Counted from the stretch's first letter, positions 46,220 to 62,072 are shown. The stretch: DNA of 64,000 bases from Silurus meridionalis (GCF_014805685.1 NC_060886.1:11608608-11672607), one strand, 5' to 3'. Made by a program: numbers and translations. The notes: generated by a model not told the origin, from the letters alone.

Positions 46220-47757
46220 TAATGTAACCGCAGCGGTGGTCTGCGTGTTTACATCAACACGGAATAGTGTAAGAACTCTGTCTTTTCCACCTATTGCTCA
46301 TCGCTGTTAGAGTTTGAGGCTGTGAGATGTAGACCTCTTTTATTTACCCCGGGAATTCACCACCGCTATTGTGCTCGGAGTGTACATACTACCTAGTGCT
46401 AATGCTAAGTAAGCGCTGTGCTTCCTAAATTTCATCAGAATGTGGACTTTGCAACCAGAGGAGAAAACACGCTGGATGTTGTTTACACAAACATCCGGGG
46501 TGCATACCGGGCGAAGCCCTGTCCCCACCTTGGGTACTCAGACCACATCTCTGTTTTGCTGATCCCAGCATACAGACCACTCAGCAGGCGTTCAAGACTA
46601 GCTCGAAAAGCAGGTGAGAATCTGGCCAGCAGGATCCATGTCTGCTCTCCAGGATTACTTTGAATGCACTGACTGAGACATGTTCAGGGAAGCTGCAACC
46701 AACGGTGATTTCATCAACTTGGAGAAGTACACGTCAACAGTGACCAGCTACATCGGCAAGTGCATTGATGATGTGACCATCTCCAAGACCATCACTACAC
46801 GCTCCAACCAGAAGCTGTGGATGACCGCCAAGGTGCGTGTGCTGCTAAAAACAAAAGACTCCGCCTTCAGAGCAGGGGACAAGACAGCCTTAAAGACAGC
46901 AAGGGCCAAACTGTCCCGTGCCATCAGAGAGGCGAAGCGTGCACACGCCAAGTGGCCACTTTCAGGACAGCGGAGACACACGGCACATGTGGCAGGGCAT
47001 CCAGGCGATTACAAAGTACAAGAGGACATCAGCTGCTTGTGACCGTGACGCCTCCCTCCCAGATGCGCTGAATGACTTCTACACCCGGTTCGAGATGCAG
47101 AACAACATGGTGGCGAGGAAGACCATCCCTCCTCCCAGTGACCATGTGCTCTGTCTAACCACAGCTGAAGTGAGGAAAACTCTATGCAGAGTTAACGTAC
47201 GGAGGTCTGCTGGACCAGACAACATTGCTGGCAGAGTGCTCAGGAATGTGCAGAACAACTAGCAGATGTCTTCACTGACATCTCCAACACCTACCTGAGC
47301 AGCGCCATTGTTCCCACATGCCTCAAGATGACAACCATCGTTCCTGTGCCGAAGAAGTCTACTGTTTTCTGCCTCAATGACTATCTTCGCATCGCACTCA
47401 CACCCATCGTGATGAAGTGCTTCAAAGGGCTTGTCATGAGGCACATCAAGACCCAGCTTCCACCCACACTGGACCACATGCCTTTCGCGTATTGTCCAAA
47501 CCACTCCGCGGACGATGCCATCTCCACGACCCTTTATCTGGCCCTCACCCATCTGGATAACAAGGACTCTTATGTAAGGATGCTGTTCATAGACTTCAGT
47601 TCAGCATTCAACACAATCATTCCTCAGCACCTGATCGAGAAGCTGAGCCTACTGGGCCTGAACACCTCTCTGCAACTGGATCCTGGACTTCCTGACTGGG
47701 AGACCTCAGTCAGTCTGGATTGGAAACAGCATCTCCAGCACCACCACTGTTTGCACA
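46220..47757 (+). pseudogene. L2-like LINE endonuclease and RT, copy c
   Basis: Degraded frames in LINE order: LPKFHQNVDFATRGENTLDV, HLGYSDHISVLLIPAYRPLS (endonuclease end), [76 protein letters not shown], then [20 protein letters not shown], which shows the same 2-nt frame lesion as copies a and b. RPNRSTDD is altered to CPNHSADD. The RT stops at 47757 at the LTR insertion. Confidence 0.82.
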
Positions 47758-48075
47758 TGTTACAGGTACCGGGTTGTGGCGCCCGTAGACAGCTGTAAAA
47801 AACTGAAAAGTGGAGAACAAAAAGGATGACACAGAAACTGTGGCTTGCCTTCAATAAATCTTTTTCAGTTATGAGAGAAATTTCCGGCGATGCATAGGCA
47901 AACTAGACCCATTGCCCAAACTAGTCCCATATATGTGACTGGTGTATGGTGGGTATATGGTGGGTACGGTGTCTGAGTGTAGTGAGAAGGGAGATGGGTG
48001 ATGGGTGTGTATGGGGTTAAGTGAGCAGAAACTAAGTTAAGATTGGTGTGTGTGTCTGGGACTTTAGGGATCCAG

Positions 48076-49119
48076 TCACTGTCTGTCCCCCAACACGGAC
48101 TGGCTCCAGTTTTCCTGCTGCACCGTTTTCTTCAGACATCCCACTGCTCGATGACCGTCTTCGCCACAACGGAAACAGTGAGTGCAAGCGGAGTAGTTCT
48201 GTTCAATGCACTGGTGACATCCATATGGTTTCTCCCTCCTGTCGTTTGTCTTACCTCTCTGTGCATGCCTGACTTGTCCCGGTTTTTGTGTTTGTACTGA
48301 CTGTTGCATAACCTCTACAAGGCTGGTCAGCTTCTCAACTTTGTCTGTCAACTGTTGGATCACATCTGGTTTTGATTTCTTTTCCACTTTTTCTTCCTTG
48401 ACACCAGGAGACTGAATGACATTTGCTTCAGCCTGAGCACTATGCACAGTCGTGAGCCTTTGACGGGTGGCCGGACCTAAACGCCTCTGTCTTCCACTTT
48501 CATCGCTCATTATCTTTTGTATCTGCTTTAGGATTGTCTCATCAGTCACACTAGGATCTGCAAGCAATGGTTTGAGTTCTCGACGGATTTCATCATGTTT
48601 GTGCCCCAGGCCTTGATGTACAGTATGGAGGAAAACATCCTGAACTGTGCTTGGACTGTACCTCACATCTGTATCAGCATGTCTTGAGGCCAGCAAGATC
48701 TTTTGCTTAAGCCCTATTGCTCTATACAGGAATTGTTGAGGTGTCTCATTGTCCTTCTGTTTGGTGCACATGAGTTCCTGGAAAAGCTCCAAGGTGTTTT
48801 GCTCACCGAGGTGGGAGTAAAGGAAAACTTTGCACTCTTCAAAAGTCAGATCTTCCTTGTTCATAAGCATATCTTTGAAATTTCCAGGTTTTATTGCCCT
48901 GAGGACAGCTTTAACAATTTCTGCATCACTAAATTGCTCCTTTACCCCTTCTTCAATCTGGCGGCAAACATTGTTATAACTGATGTCTGAACCATGATCT
49001 CCAATCTGACCACCCTGAATCTTAAACTCTCTACGATGTAGATAGGACAACTCTCTTTTGAAGACCAACTTGTCATGAGCAACAGTTGTGGGATATTCAC
49101 CCAAACGCCTAGTGTTCAA
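48076..49119 (-). CDS. gag-like ORF with CCHC zinc knuckle
   Basis: A 347-residue open frame, the best preserved part of the element's gag. The N-terminal two-thirds is helical and polar (for example DLTFEECKVFLYSHLGEQ, FLYRAIGLKQKILLASRHAD, IRRELKPLLADPSVTDETIL). A basic, Lys/Glu-rich stretch with a likely coiled coil follows (VIQQLTDKVEKLTSLVEVMQ). The C-terminus has a CX2CX4HX4C knuckle (CFRCGEDGHRAVGC) preceded by a CHQC pair, typical of nucleocapsid RNA binding. Upstream in the same gene the frame is interrupted (a frameshift near 49285 and a stop at 49446). The ATG at 49119 is therefore internal to gag, not the native start. Confidence 0.75.
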   Translation of the reverse strand: MNTRRLGEYPTTVAHDKLVFKRELSYLHRREFKIQGGQIGDHGSDISYNNVCRQIEEGVKEQFSDAEIVKAVLRAIKPGNFKDMLMNKEDLTFEECKVFLYSHLGEQNTLELFQELMCTKQKDNETPQQFLYRAIGLKQKILLASRHADTDVRYSPSTVQDVFLHTVHQGLGHKHDEIRRELKPLLADPSVTDETILKQIQKIMSDESGRQRRLGPATRQRLTTVHSAQAEANVIQSPGVKEEKVEKKSKPDVIQQLTDKVEKLTSLVEVMQQSVQTQKPGQVRHAQRGKTNDRREKPYGCHQCIEQNYSACTHCFRCGEDGHRAVGCLKKTVQQENWSQSVLGDRQ

Positions 49120-49445
49120 TGTGTCCCTATTCTGTAATGTGAACTGTGACTTTGCAGTTGAATGGAGTGTGGACCGCAGAGTGGAGGTGGGTATGTACTG
49201 TGTGATCTTCTTACTAAGTCCCTCATAGCTAGCCAGTAATTTCTGTATTTCTGAGTTGTGTGTGTTTATAGCTGTGTTTGCTAAAGGGTTGCATTAGCAT
49301 CAACTTCAACAGTCTCACCATCAACTGGATTTACATTACCATTAGCTTGAGTTTCCTCACCAGTAATATCAACTTGTAAGTTTGACAGTGGAACATGTGA
49401 GACAGCATTACCTTTTACACACATTTGTATGTCAGACACATGACT

Positions 49446-49706
49446 CTAAATAGTTACATCAACTACCTCTTTCAACTCTAACAGGTGAGCTAGGCCTTCA
49501 TCCTCAGACTCTTGCAAGTGCTTACTGTGCATGAAACTGCTGATGTAGTCGAAACAAGCCTCCTCATCCATAGGTGCCAAACGAGACTGGTCCACCCCTG
49601 GCACAGGGCCCAGCGACTTTGCAATTTGGAACAGTTCATCTGCAGAAAGGGTGAGCAGGCCTTTCTTGATGGTCCACACCAAGCTTTTCCTCTCACTGTC
49701 TGCCAT
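49446..49706 (-). pseudogene. gag N-terminal segment
   Basis: The frame starts at MADSERKSLVWTIKKGLLTL with DELFQIAKSLGPVPGVDQSR and an acidic end (SEDEGLAHLLELKEVVDV). It is the beginning of the same gag as 48076-49119, separated by a stop codon at 49446 and a later frameshift. The start is supported by position about 150 nt after the primer-binding site. Confidence 0.7.
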
Positions 49707-49854
49707 GAGTGCTTCCCTCTTTCACGCAATGGGTCACCCGGCCTGGAACCGTATCAAATCTCTCTCCCCAATGAGTGGCTAGTTCCCTGGCTGGTCACCT
49801 TTGGTCCCAGGTGTCTGTATCACTGGATCATCTTCCACCCTGACAGCGGAGAAG

Positions 49855-49872
49855 ATCCCGGACGAGCCCCCA
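49855..49872 (-). promoter_or_regulatory. primer-binding site, tRNA-Pro type
   Basis: The minus strand reads TGGGGGCTCGTCCGGGAT, complementary to the 3' end of tRNA-Pro as used by gammaretroviruses such as murine leukaemia virus. It lies about six bases inside the upper LTR, on the gag side. Confidence 0.85.
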
Positions 49873-51283
49873 ATAAACTGTTACAGGTACCGGGTTGTGG
49901 CACCCGTTGACAGCTGTAAAAACTGAAAAGTGGATAACAAAAGGATGACACAGAAACTGTGGCTTGCCTTCATTAAATCTTTCTCAGTTATGAGAGAAAT
50001 TTCCGGCGATGCATAGGCAAACTAGTCCCATTGCCCCCCCCTACAGGTGCAGAGGTATAATTGCATGTATGTGTTACTGTTTTACATTACATGTTATACA
50101 AAAATAAATCTTGAAAAAAAAAGAGTATATAATAAAAGTAAACTACATAAAAACCAACTAATACACAATGTGGGCACACCTTCGTGGGCATCACACACAC
50201 TTACGACTGTGTAGCAATGCACAGCTCAAATCACATTATTAAGTTCACGGATGACACGACCGTGGTGAGTCTCATCAGCAAAAATGATGAGTCAGCATAG
50301 AGAGAGGAGGTGCAACAGTTACCAGCCTGGTGTGGAGCCAACAACCTGTCTCTGAATGTTGACAAAACTAAAGAGATGGTTGTTGACTTCAGGAGAACAC
50401 AGAGTGACCATTCTCCAATGATCATTGATGGATCCTCCGTGGAGATCGTCAAGAGCACCAAATTCATTGGTGTTCACTTGGCAGATACCCTCACCTGGTC
50501 ACTATACACCAGCTCCATCACCAAGAAAGCCCAGCAGCATCTCTACTTCCTGAGAATGCTGAGGAAAGCCCATCTCCCTCCCCCCATCCTGACCACATTC
50601 TACAGAGGGATCATTGAGAGCATCTTGAGCAGCTGCATCACTGCCTGGTTTGGGAACTGCACCGTCTCGGATCAGGACCCTAGAGATATATAGTATAGTG
50701 AGGACAGCTAAAAAGATCATCGGAGTCTCTCTCCCCTCTATCACATTTAAACCACACGCTACATTCGCAAAGCCAACAGCATTGTGGATGACCCCACATT
50801 CGGGCAGTCACATCCAGACTGTGTAAACAGCTTCTTCCCTCAAGCCTTCAGGCTTCTTAACACAGATCTGAACTGAACTCACACACACACACACACACAC
50901 ACACACATGACTTCATTATCATAAACTGTTTACATGCTGTTTTTGCACATCTTTCCTGGACTGCTGCTATTTGCTCTTTTGCACAACATTTTGTTTACAT
51001 TTTGGCTACTGTTTACTTTGTCTACAACAGGTTTACTGGCAGAGCTATTTTGTGTTTTGTCCTGCACTGTCTTGTGTTGTCTTTGCACTGTTCACACCAG
51101 GTTGCACACATGCACTTTATGTGGCGAGGACACTTACTAGTCCTTAGCCCTGTGTTTTCTGTTTCTGTGATTGTTGTTTAATGTAGCATCAAGGTTCTGG
51201 AGGAATGTTGTTTCATTTTACTGTGTACTGCGTTAGCTATATATGGTTGAAATGAAAATAAAAGCTTCTTGACTTGATATTGA

Positions 51284-51520
51284 GATAGTTTGGTCATGTG
51301 CAAAGGAGGGACATGGGGTTTATAGGTAAACAAATGCTGAGAATAGAGCAGCCAGGCAAGAGGAAAAGAGAAAGGCCAAGGAGGAGGTTTTGGGATGTGA
51401 TGAGGGGAGACATGCAGGTGGTGAATTTAAAAGAGCAGATGTAGAGGACAGGATCATACGGAGACAGAGGATCCGCTGTGGCAACCCTTCATAAGAGCAG
51501 CTTTAAGAAGAAGATAGCAT
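51284..51520 (+). mobile_element. RTE-like LINE 3' end fragment
   Basis: It begins TTGAGATAGTTTGGTCATGT (coding RxxFGHVQRRD-type sequence), then GGCCAAGGAGGAGGTTTTGG, and ends GATCCGCTGTGGCAACCCTT with a GAAGAAG tail. Joined directly to the tail of L2 copy c. Confidence 0.8.
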
Positions 51521-52142
51521 TTTTTTTCCCCAAATAAAAGTCCACAAAGGTTTCAGGCAACAGTGAGCCATCATTCATGTTTAATTTTGTTTTTAGATTA
51601 ATTAAAATCTTGATGCCTGATATGATCCTCTAGTGGTCAAAAGGCGGCCTCTAGTGGTTAAAACAATATAGATCTTCTCAGCCTGGTGTGTGACAAATAA
51701 GAGTAGCCGAGGTACACAGCCTGGACAAAAATTTAAAGTTACAAATGTTTTTTTAACTTTAAACCTACTTGTTGGAAGACATATCCTGAAGTTGTGGAAA
51801 ATATATTCTTTTTCATGAGAGTCAAATCATTTGTCTGCATCAAGCAAAGAAAACAACTAAGGAAATTGTTGAAACTATTGCCAAAAAATCTTCCCTATCA
51901 TCTGTCTTTTCTTTATATCTGTTTGACAGAAAAAGAGGAAAAGAGGGAAAAAGCATCTAAGCATTGCATATATTTTTTAAGGGATAAAAAGGAGAATCTT
52001 TGTACAGGCAACAATGAATTCTAGTTATTAAATCATGCAAATTTGCCTTTCTACCATAATGGTTTATAGGAAACTTGGTGCTGATAAACTAATAATATGC
52101 CTAGATGGTAGAAAACAAGCTACTTCAAAATGATAAAATGTT
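51521..52142. other. spacer between transposons and NXPE-B 3' end
   Basis: Nothing recognised. Two short near-repeats (CTCTAGTGGTCAAAAGGCGG / CTCTAGTGGTTAAAACAATA) occur at 51630-51668. The open frame at 51794-52024 has no features I can identify. Confidence 0.45.
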
Positions 52143-52148
52143 TTTATT
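52143..52148 (-). terminator. polyadenylation signal of NXPE-B
   Basis: AATAAA on the minus strand, about 30 nt beyond the stop codon at 52177. Confidence 0.7.
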
Positions 52149-52176
52149 GACAGTTTTACAAGATGTTTTCATACAT

Positions 52177-56019
<3,843 letters not shown>

Positions 56020-56089
56020 GGCTGGGTTCCAAATTCATTGCATACAGTGCCTGTTAACCATCAGCAAATCTCACCGAGGACAGCTGGAA

Positions 56090-56945
56090 CAAAATAAAAG
56101 AGCAAATGACATGAAACACAAATGAATGTTGCTGTGCCTTCATAACTGTTAATATGATTAGTAATTTGGCAGGGTTATTCACTACTTATTACATTTCAAA
56201 ATGTCTGTATTACATAAATATTTAGCTACTACTAATATGGAGTCTCTATATAAATTTAAAACACCTCCGATTTGAAGCAGCTTCAAATGATTCTAACATT
56301 AAAAGTTTTTACACTTGGATTTTGGTTCTATATATTATTGAAGATTAAAGAGTTCAAGCTTTACATGCCATGATCACTTTACAAATAGACAATCTGTGCA
56401 AGCTAAATGCAACTTTAGCAGAGGTGTCAATTGTTTTTGAAGAAATATAAAGGATTAGGGATGTTTTCACTCTCTGTGATGCTGTGGATGGACCCAGATT
56501 ACATTCTACAAAATAGGTTATGCCTAAACCTCACCCATTCTTCATTAGATGTTCTGAGATAGATTTAGTAAAACCGTACCGTGTATCAGAATATGATAAT
56601 CCCACCATACAATGTCAAGCAAAAGTAAATGGGTTCCAACTTAAGTCTAATATCTGGTCACTGTATCTTTCTCGTTTCGTATGTGCGAGGTTTCCACTGC
56701 CACAGTCACACCTGACCGGCTCATTGTTGTTTTAAATATAAATTACATACAGATTTTTGTAACGGTGCTTTAGTTAATTATAAATGAATTGTGAGAGAGG
56801 TTAGTGCATATCAAGAGATAATTGCATAACTAATTATGAGCTTACTAAGGACCGCACTAATTACCAGTTCCTTATTTTTTATTATTATTTATTTGCAGAA
56901 AGAACAGACATGAGCTTGGCATCATATTCAGCAACAGCCTATATG
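56090..56945. other. NXPE-B upstream or intron DNA
   Basis: AT-rich; no recognised element. If NXPE-B has a non-coding first exon this lies in its first intron. Confidence 0.4.
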
Positions 56946-56949
56946 CAAA

Positions 56950-58528
56950 TAGTTGTATGCAAAAGTTTAGGCACCCCTGACCATGTCCATGATTTTCATT
57001 TATAAATATTTGGGTGTTTGGATCAGCAATTTCATTTTGATCTATCAAATAACTGAAGGACACAGTAATATTTCAGTAGTTTATTGGATTAACAGAACAT
57101 GCGCAATATGCATCAAAACAATTTAAGACAGGTGCATAAATTTGGGCACCCCAACAGAAAAAAATCACATCAATATTTAGCAGAGCCTCCTTTAGCAGAA
57201 ATAACAGCCTCTAGACGCTTCCTATAGCCTGTAATGAGTGTCTGAATACTGGATGAATGTATTTTCGACCATTCCTCCTTACAAAACATCTTCAGTTCAG
57301 TTAGGTTTGATGGTTGTTCAATGACATTCAGGTCTGGGGACTGGGATGGCCATTCCAGAACATTGTACTTGTTCCTCTGCATAAATGCCCAAGTAGTGTT
57401 TTGGGTCATTGTCTTGTTGAAATATCCAGCCCCAGCGTAACTTCAACTTTGTGACTGATTCCTCAACATTATTCTCAAGAATCTGCTGATATTAAGTGGA
57501 ATCCATGTGACCCTTAACTTTAACCAGATTCCCAGTACCGGCACTGGCCACACAGCCCCATAGCATGATGGAACCTCACCCAAATTTGACTGTGGGTAGC
57601 ACGTGTTTTTCTTGGAACGCTGCGTTGTTTTCCGCCATGCATAACGCCCCTTGTTATGACAAAATAAGTCAATCTTTGTTTCATCAGTCCACAGCACCTT
57701 ATTCCAAAATAAAGCTGGCTTGTCCAAATGCGCATTTGCATACCTCAAGCGACTCCGTTTGTGGTGTGTGCAGAAAAGGCTTCTTTCGTATCACTCTCCC
57801 ATACAGCTCCTCCTTGTGGTAAGTGCGCTGAATTGTTGAACGATGCACAGTGACACCATCTGCAGCAAGTTGATGTTGTAGGTCTTTGGAGGTGGTCTGT
57901 GGTCTGTTTTTGACCGTTCTCACCATCCTTTGCCTCTCCAATATTTTTTGTGCCCTGCCACTTCTGGCCTTAACAAGAACTGTGCCTGTGGTCTTCCATT
58001 TCCTCACTATGTTCCTCACAGTGGACACTGACAGCTTATATCTTTGCAATAACTTTTTGTAGCTTTCCCCTAAACCATAATGTTTAACAATCTTTGTTTT
58101 CAGGTCATTTGAGAGTTGTTTTGAGACCCCCATGTTGCCACTCTTCAAAGCAGAGTCAAAGAGAACAACAACTTGCAATTGGCCACCTTAAATACCTTTT
58201 CTCATGATGGGATGCACCTGTCTATGAAGTTCAAGGCTTAATGAGCTCACCAAACCAATTGTGTGTTCCAATTAATCAGTGCTATGTAGTTACAGGTATT
58301 CAAATCAACAAAATGACAAGGGTGCCCAAATTTATGCACCTGTCTAATTTCGTTTTGATGCATATTGGGAATTTTCTGTTAATCCAATAAACCTCATTTC
58401 ACTACTGAAATATTACTGTGTCCTTCAGTTATTTGATAGATCAAAAAACGAAATTGCTGATCCAAACAATATTTAAAAATGAAAATCTTGGACATTGTCA
58501 GGGGTTCCTAAACTTTTGCATATAACTG
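56950..58528 (-). mobile_element. Tc1-like element with long inverted termini
   Basis: The left end AGTTGTATGCAAAAGTTTAG and right end TAAACTTTTGCATATAACTG are inverted copies, and inner sequence such as TTATTTGATAGATCAAAA is also mirrored (57041 and 58430), giving inverted repeats of about 170-190 bp. TA follows the right end; the first base of the left end is mutated. The transposase is on the minus strand. Confidence 0.9.
57170..58135 (-). pseudogene. Tc1-like transposase, frameshifted
   Basis: It starts at MGVSKQLSNDLKTKIVKHYG with paired helix-turn-helix regions (LLQRYKLSVSTVRNIVRKWK; TSKDLQHQLAADGVTVHRST). The catalytic region is split: WNKVLWTDETKIDLFCHNKG (first Asp) in one frame, a damaged NDPKH block near 57400, then NVLEWPSQSPDLNVIEQP in another frame with the last acidic residue in VIE. 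It ends at a normal stop at 57170. Frameshifts near 57745 and 57410-57600 make it inactive. Confidence 0.85.
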
Positions 58529-58863
58529 TATATATTTTTGCCATATTAATAAATAATATTTTAATATTATTGATTTATCTAGTTATAAAAGAAACTTCAT
58601 AAGAAAAAAAGCAAAATGGGCTGTAATGTGACGAATCAAAGCTTAGTCAGATTTTTATGCTATTCCTAGGTGTTACTGTCAGGTGGATTCATGTCCTTGA
58701 GATGATACCTTTGCCCTTACTGAGTGGTCATTTAATGGGGACAGCTGCCTAATGAGTGGGAACCGGCCATTATTCAACCGGGTACAAATTCGGGGGAACA
58801 ATCCTTGTGTGTGGCCTTACAAAAAAAAAAAGTTTTTTTCTGTGTAACCAAATGCAAACAAGC

Positions 58864-59554
58864 TACCGTATTTTCCGGACTATAAGCCGCTACTTTTTTC
58901 CCGCGCTTTGAACCCCACGGCTTAAACAACGAAGCGGCTAATTTATGGATTTTCCTGGGTTTTTCCCGGTTTCACAAGCTTCAAAGCCAAAAAACTAAGA
59001 CCCATAACATTAGACCAATGAAATTGCGGAATGGGTTCAGGTGAAACTCTTTATATTAAATCAGACGCGTAACCACTGAATCAGACCGCACCACATCATA
59101 AATATGGATGAGGTTCCTCTGACGTTTGACCTGCCTCACTCGTTAACTCCAGTTGCAACAGAAATCATATAAGCACAGACAGGTTTCCAAAACACGTGTT
59201 TTTTTATTTTTCTTGGCAACAGCGTTACAGGTTAGTCAAAGAAACTTAGAAATGAGCATCAGAAAATAATAAGGACATATTCCTCGGCCTTGCACACATG
59301 CAGTAATACCGGAAAAAAGCGGCGGCAGGCTATTCCCAAAATGCCGCTCTGCTATTAACAGAGCCACAACATATTTCACTCGTTACACCGTGTAACAGAC
59401 ACTGTCTTTCGTTAAAGCTTGGTAAAGTTCATTAGTTTCAATGTATGCGGCTTATATACAGGTGCGGCTTATTTATGTTCAAAATAAAAATCTTTGTCAA
59501 ATTCAGTGGGTGCGGCTTATATATGGGTCGCTTTATAGTCCGGAAATTACAGTA
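58864..59554. mobile_element. MITE with TTTTCCGGACTATAA termini
   Basis: The left end CCGTATTTTCCGGACTATAA and right end TTATAGTCCGGAAATTACAG are inverted copies with TA at both borders. Inside, GCGGCTTATATA-type motifs repeat near the right end (59447-59525). It is non-coding. I recognise this terminus from abundant fish MITEs but cannot name the parent family. Confidence 0.75.
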
Positions 59555-60843
59555 TATTGGAAACACAAATAAATGTAAAATAAAGGACCAATGAAAACAA
59601 GCCTTTTTGAAAGATTTGTTAAATTTTTGTTTATACACAACTTAACTAAAATATTAATGAATGAGGCCTACTGCAATGAATGAAAATTACTTTTTACACC
59701 TTTGATATTTAGTATAGTATTGCTTTCATTTCAGATTTATTTTGAGTTTTAACCAACACCAATCTGAATTTGATTAAACTTGTGTAAGAAATTACATCAC
59801 AGCATCTCATCAATTGGTTTTTGCCTATGTAAGCAACCTGCCTTTCCACTGACTAGTCATTGTTTGCAGGAAACAAAGCATGGAGCTGATTAATTACTTG
59901 AATGAGAAAGACAGACAGGCAGACATACAGTCATATTGATAAAAAACATTATTAAACACAGAAAGAAATTCCCATGTTGGCCTGTGTTGTGGGGGAATTG
60001 CATGGCTGTGTCTCCGTGTGCCTATTTTACCCATCTGCCCTCTCTTGTCAAAGACACTAACACATAGAACCACAAATCTAGCCTTCACCTGTAGGTTAAA
60101 TTGTCTTCCTAACAAGCCAGTAAGTTAGTTTATCTCTATTCCCAGTATCAATGAGTGACTTTTTAATTTTTTTTTAACCAATGTCACTTTGCTTTCATGA
60201 CTTTGTCAACCTCCTCTTTCTTTTCCCACTCATGTTTTACTTTACTTTATTGCATTCTTTGTACAGAATATATTCTATATCTATTCAACCTTCTTTTATT
60301 TTAAACCATCCCTCAACCTTTTTAGCAGTTTGTCTGAAATGAAATATGGACTAAAAAACAAGAAAATCTTGATACAAAAAAGAAAATGAATGACTTACCA
60401 GATCAGAGAAGCTTGTAAAACCTGTTTGTGGAAGCTGCATGTAAGTAGATTTAAAACGTTGCTTCTTTACAGCACAGCTGACTTGTAGCAAACTATATAA
60501 GCGTTATATGCACACACGTTATACAATGTATATAAATTGTGAATGTTTACACAATTAAAGTAATGGACTCCTGAATGGCATATAAAAACTTTCGCCCCAT
60601 CCTCCGTGGAATCCTGACCCTGACGCTGCCGCTGCCCCTCCCCTCCTAAACAACTACCTGACATCAGATCTCTTCCTTAGTTCCACCTGAGAAGACCCAC
60701 TTCCTTGAATTCCAGGAAATGGCGTCATTTAGTTTGAGCAGTATGTAATATGGCCGGAGTTACACCAGATTCCGTGACCATCATATGTTGTGACCATAGA
60801 GGGCGCTGTTGCTAAAATGCATCTTAAAATAGATCGTCTAGAG
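59555..60843. other. non-coding region, possible NXPE-B first exon
   Basis: No transposon recognised. On the minus strand CTGATCTG|GTAAGTCATT at 60396-60402 is a strong splice-donor match and could end a non-coding first exon of NXPE-B, with a promoter further right. This is inference from the donor alone. Confidence 0.3.
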
Positions 60844-61130
60844 CAGAGGTCACCAACCTTTTTGAAACTGAGAGCTACTTCTTGGTTTAATGTGAAGGGC
60901 TACCAGTTTGATACACACAGTTTTCAGTTTTGAAATAACAAATTTGCTCAATTGACCTTTTATTATATGTTATTATTAATAATTAATGATATTCATCTAT
61001 GTGAAGACACTGATCATGTTAATGATTTCTCATTAGAAATATCAATAATGATTTAACAAAGTAGAATTTTTAGAAAAGGTCCGCAGGCTACTCATGTGGT
61101 CCTTGCGAGCTACCTCGTTGGTGACCCCTG
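60844..61130. mobile_element. hAT-type MITE
   Basis: 287 bp bounded by CAGAGGTCACCAACC and its inverse GTTGGTGACCCCTG, with an 8-bp duplication GTCTAGAG / GTCTAGAC (7 of 8). There is no coding sequence. Size, termini and duplication length fit a hAT-dependent MITE. Confidence 0.88.
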
Positions 61131-61176
61131 GTCTAGACCCGCGGCTCTTTGCCTGGTTTTATGTGGCTTTTACGTT

Positions 61177-61379
61177 CATATCAAAGTTTGTGTTTTTTTT
61201 ATGTGCGTGTTCGCTTCACTTGAGTTCAATACGGTATTTTTAAAACTTAAATAATCTTGCCCCTAATGGGAAACTTTGCGGTATTTTCATCTCACACACA
61301 TGCGCATTTGACGAAAATACCGAATTAAACTCAAGCGAAGCGAACACGCACATAAAAAAAACCCACAAACTTCCATATG
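61177..61379. repeat. large inverted repeat, arms about 65 bp
   Basis: The left arm 61177-61240 and right arm 61314-61379 are near-perfect reverse complements (for example ATGTGCGTGTTCGCTTCACT against AAGCGAAGCGAACACGCACA), separated by about 73 bp. RNA from here could form a long stem. It precedes the first transposase codons of the hAT remnant. Confidence 0.85.
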
Positions 61380-62066
61380 CAAATTGTTTACTTACATTTT
61401 AAGTAAACAGTTTGTATCAAGTTTGCTCTCAAAATGGCAGGAAAAAATGCACAGCAAAAGGAAAATATGAAGATGAACACAGGACGTTTTTTAACAGAGT
61501 GGGAGAATTTATGTTTATTATGTTAAATGTAATGGCAAGTCATCCTGCCTTATGTCAGGCGTCATTAGCGCATTTCAAATCTTCAGCGCCACTTTAGCTC
61601 ACTCCATGCTAACATCAACCAGGAATTTCCAAAAGGGACTGAACTTCACAAGCTCAAGTTGGTCACTTTGAAAAGTCAGGCAGAAAAGCAGATACAGTTT
61701 TCCCAAAAAATTTAGCTTTCAATTTGGCTTGGAAAATTAAATTTGGCTTGGAACATTACACAAGCTAAAAAGCCATACAATAAAGGGGAGTTCGTTAAAT
61801 AATGCCTCAGTGACGTTGTTGAAAACTTGTCTTTTGAAAACAACAAACTAAAACGTATTGTATCAGACGTCCAACTGCCCCGCCACACTGTTGAACACAG
61901 AATATCAGACATTAACACGGCTATTGAATCACAGTTGCACTCTGACCTGGAATGCCAGAAGTCCCACTAAGTAACATGCATAGTAAAAGAAAAACGCTAT
62001 TGTAAATTATTATATTTTTGATTGTGGACTTGGTTGAACTGAGAGTTTGTGTGTGTGAGATAGTGT

Positions 62067-62072
62067 GTGTGC

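Larger units (their letters stand above)
47758..50045 (-). mobile_element. gag-only LTR retroelement with tRNA-Pro primer site
   Basis: Two similar LTRs in the same orientation start TGTTACAGGTACCGGGTTGT at 47758 and 49877 (plus strand). The upper LTR is 169 bp (49877-50045, minus strand TGTAGGGGGG...CTGTAACA). The lower one is about 165 bp with a rearranged outer end. Between them is about 1.95 kb of internal DNA holding only gag on the minus strand and no protease, RT or integrase, so this copy is non-autonomous. It interrupts L2 copy c. I cannot tell whether the parent is a Ty3-type or a retrovirus-like element. Confidence 0.82.
45251..51284 (+). mobile_element. L2-like LINE, copy c, with two internal insertions
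   Basis: The 5' leader at 45251 (CCAAGATGGCGGCGCGGCAG) matches that of copy a. The LINE is then interrupted by another LINE fragment (about 45417-46210), continues as endonuclease and RT (46220-47757), is interrupted by a gag-only LTR element (47758-50045) plus about 140 bp, and resumes from 50190 ([18 protein letters not shown]) to its tail AATAAAAGCTTCTTGACTTG at about 51270. Some LINE sequence around the second insertion (near [10 protein letters not shown]) is missing. Confidence 0.85.

Noticed and set aside
48076..49119. Domesticated gag gene
   Set aside because: Flanking LTRs, an adjacent primer site, and a stop and frameshift upstream in the same gag indicate an ordinary retroelement copy; expression or selection data would be needed to reopen this.
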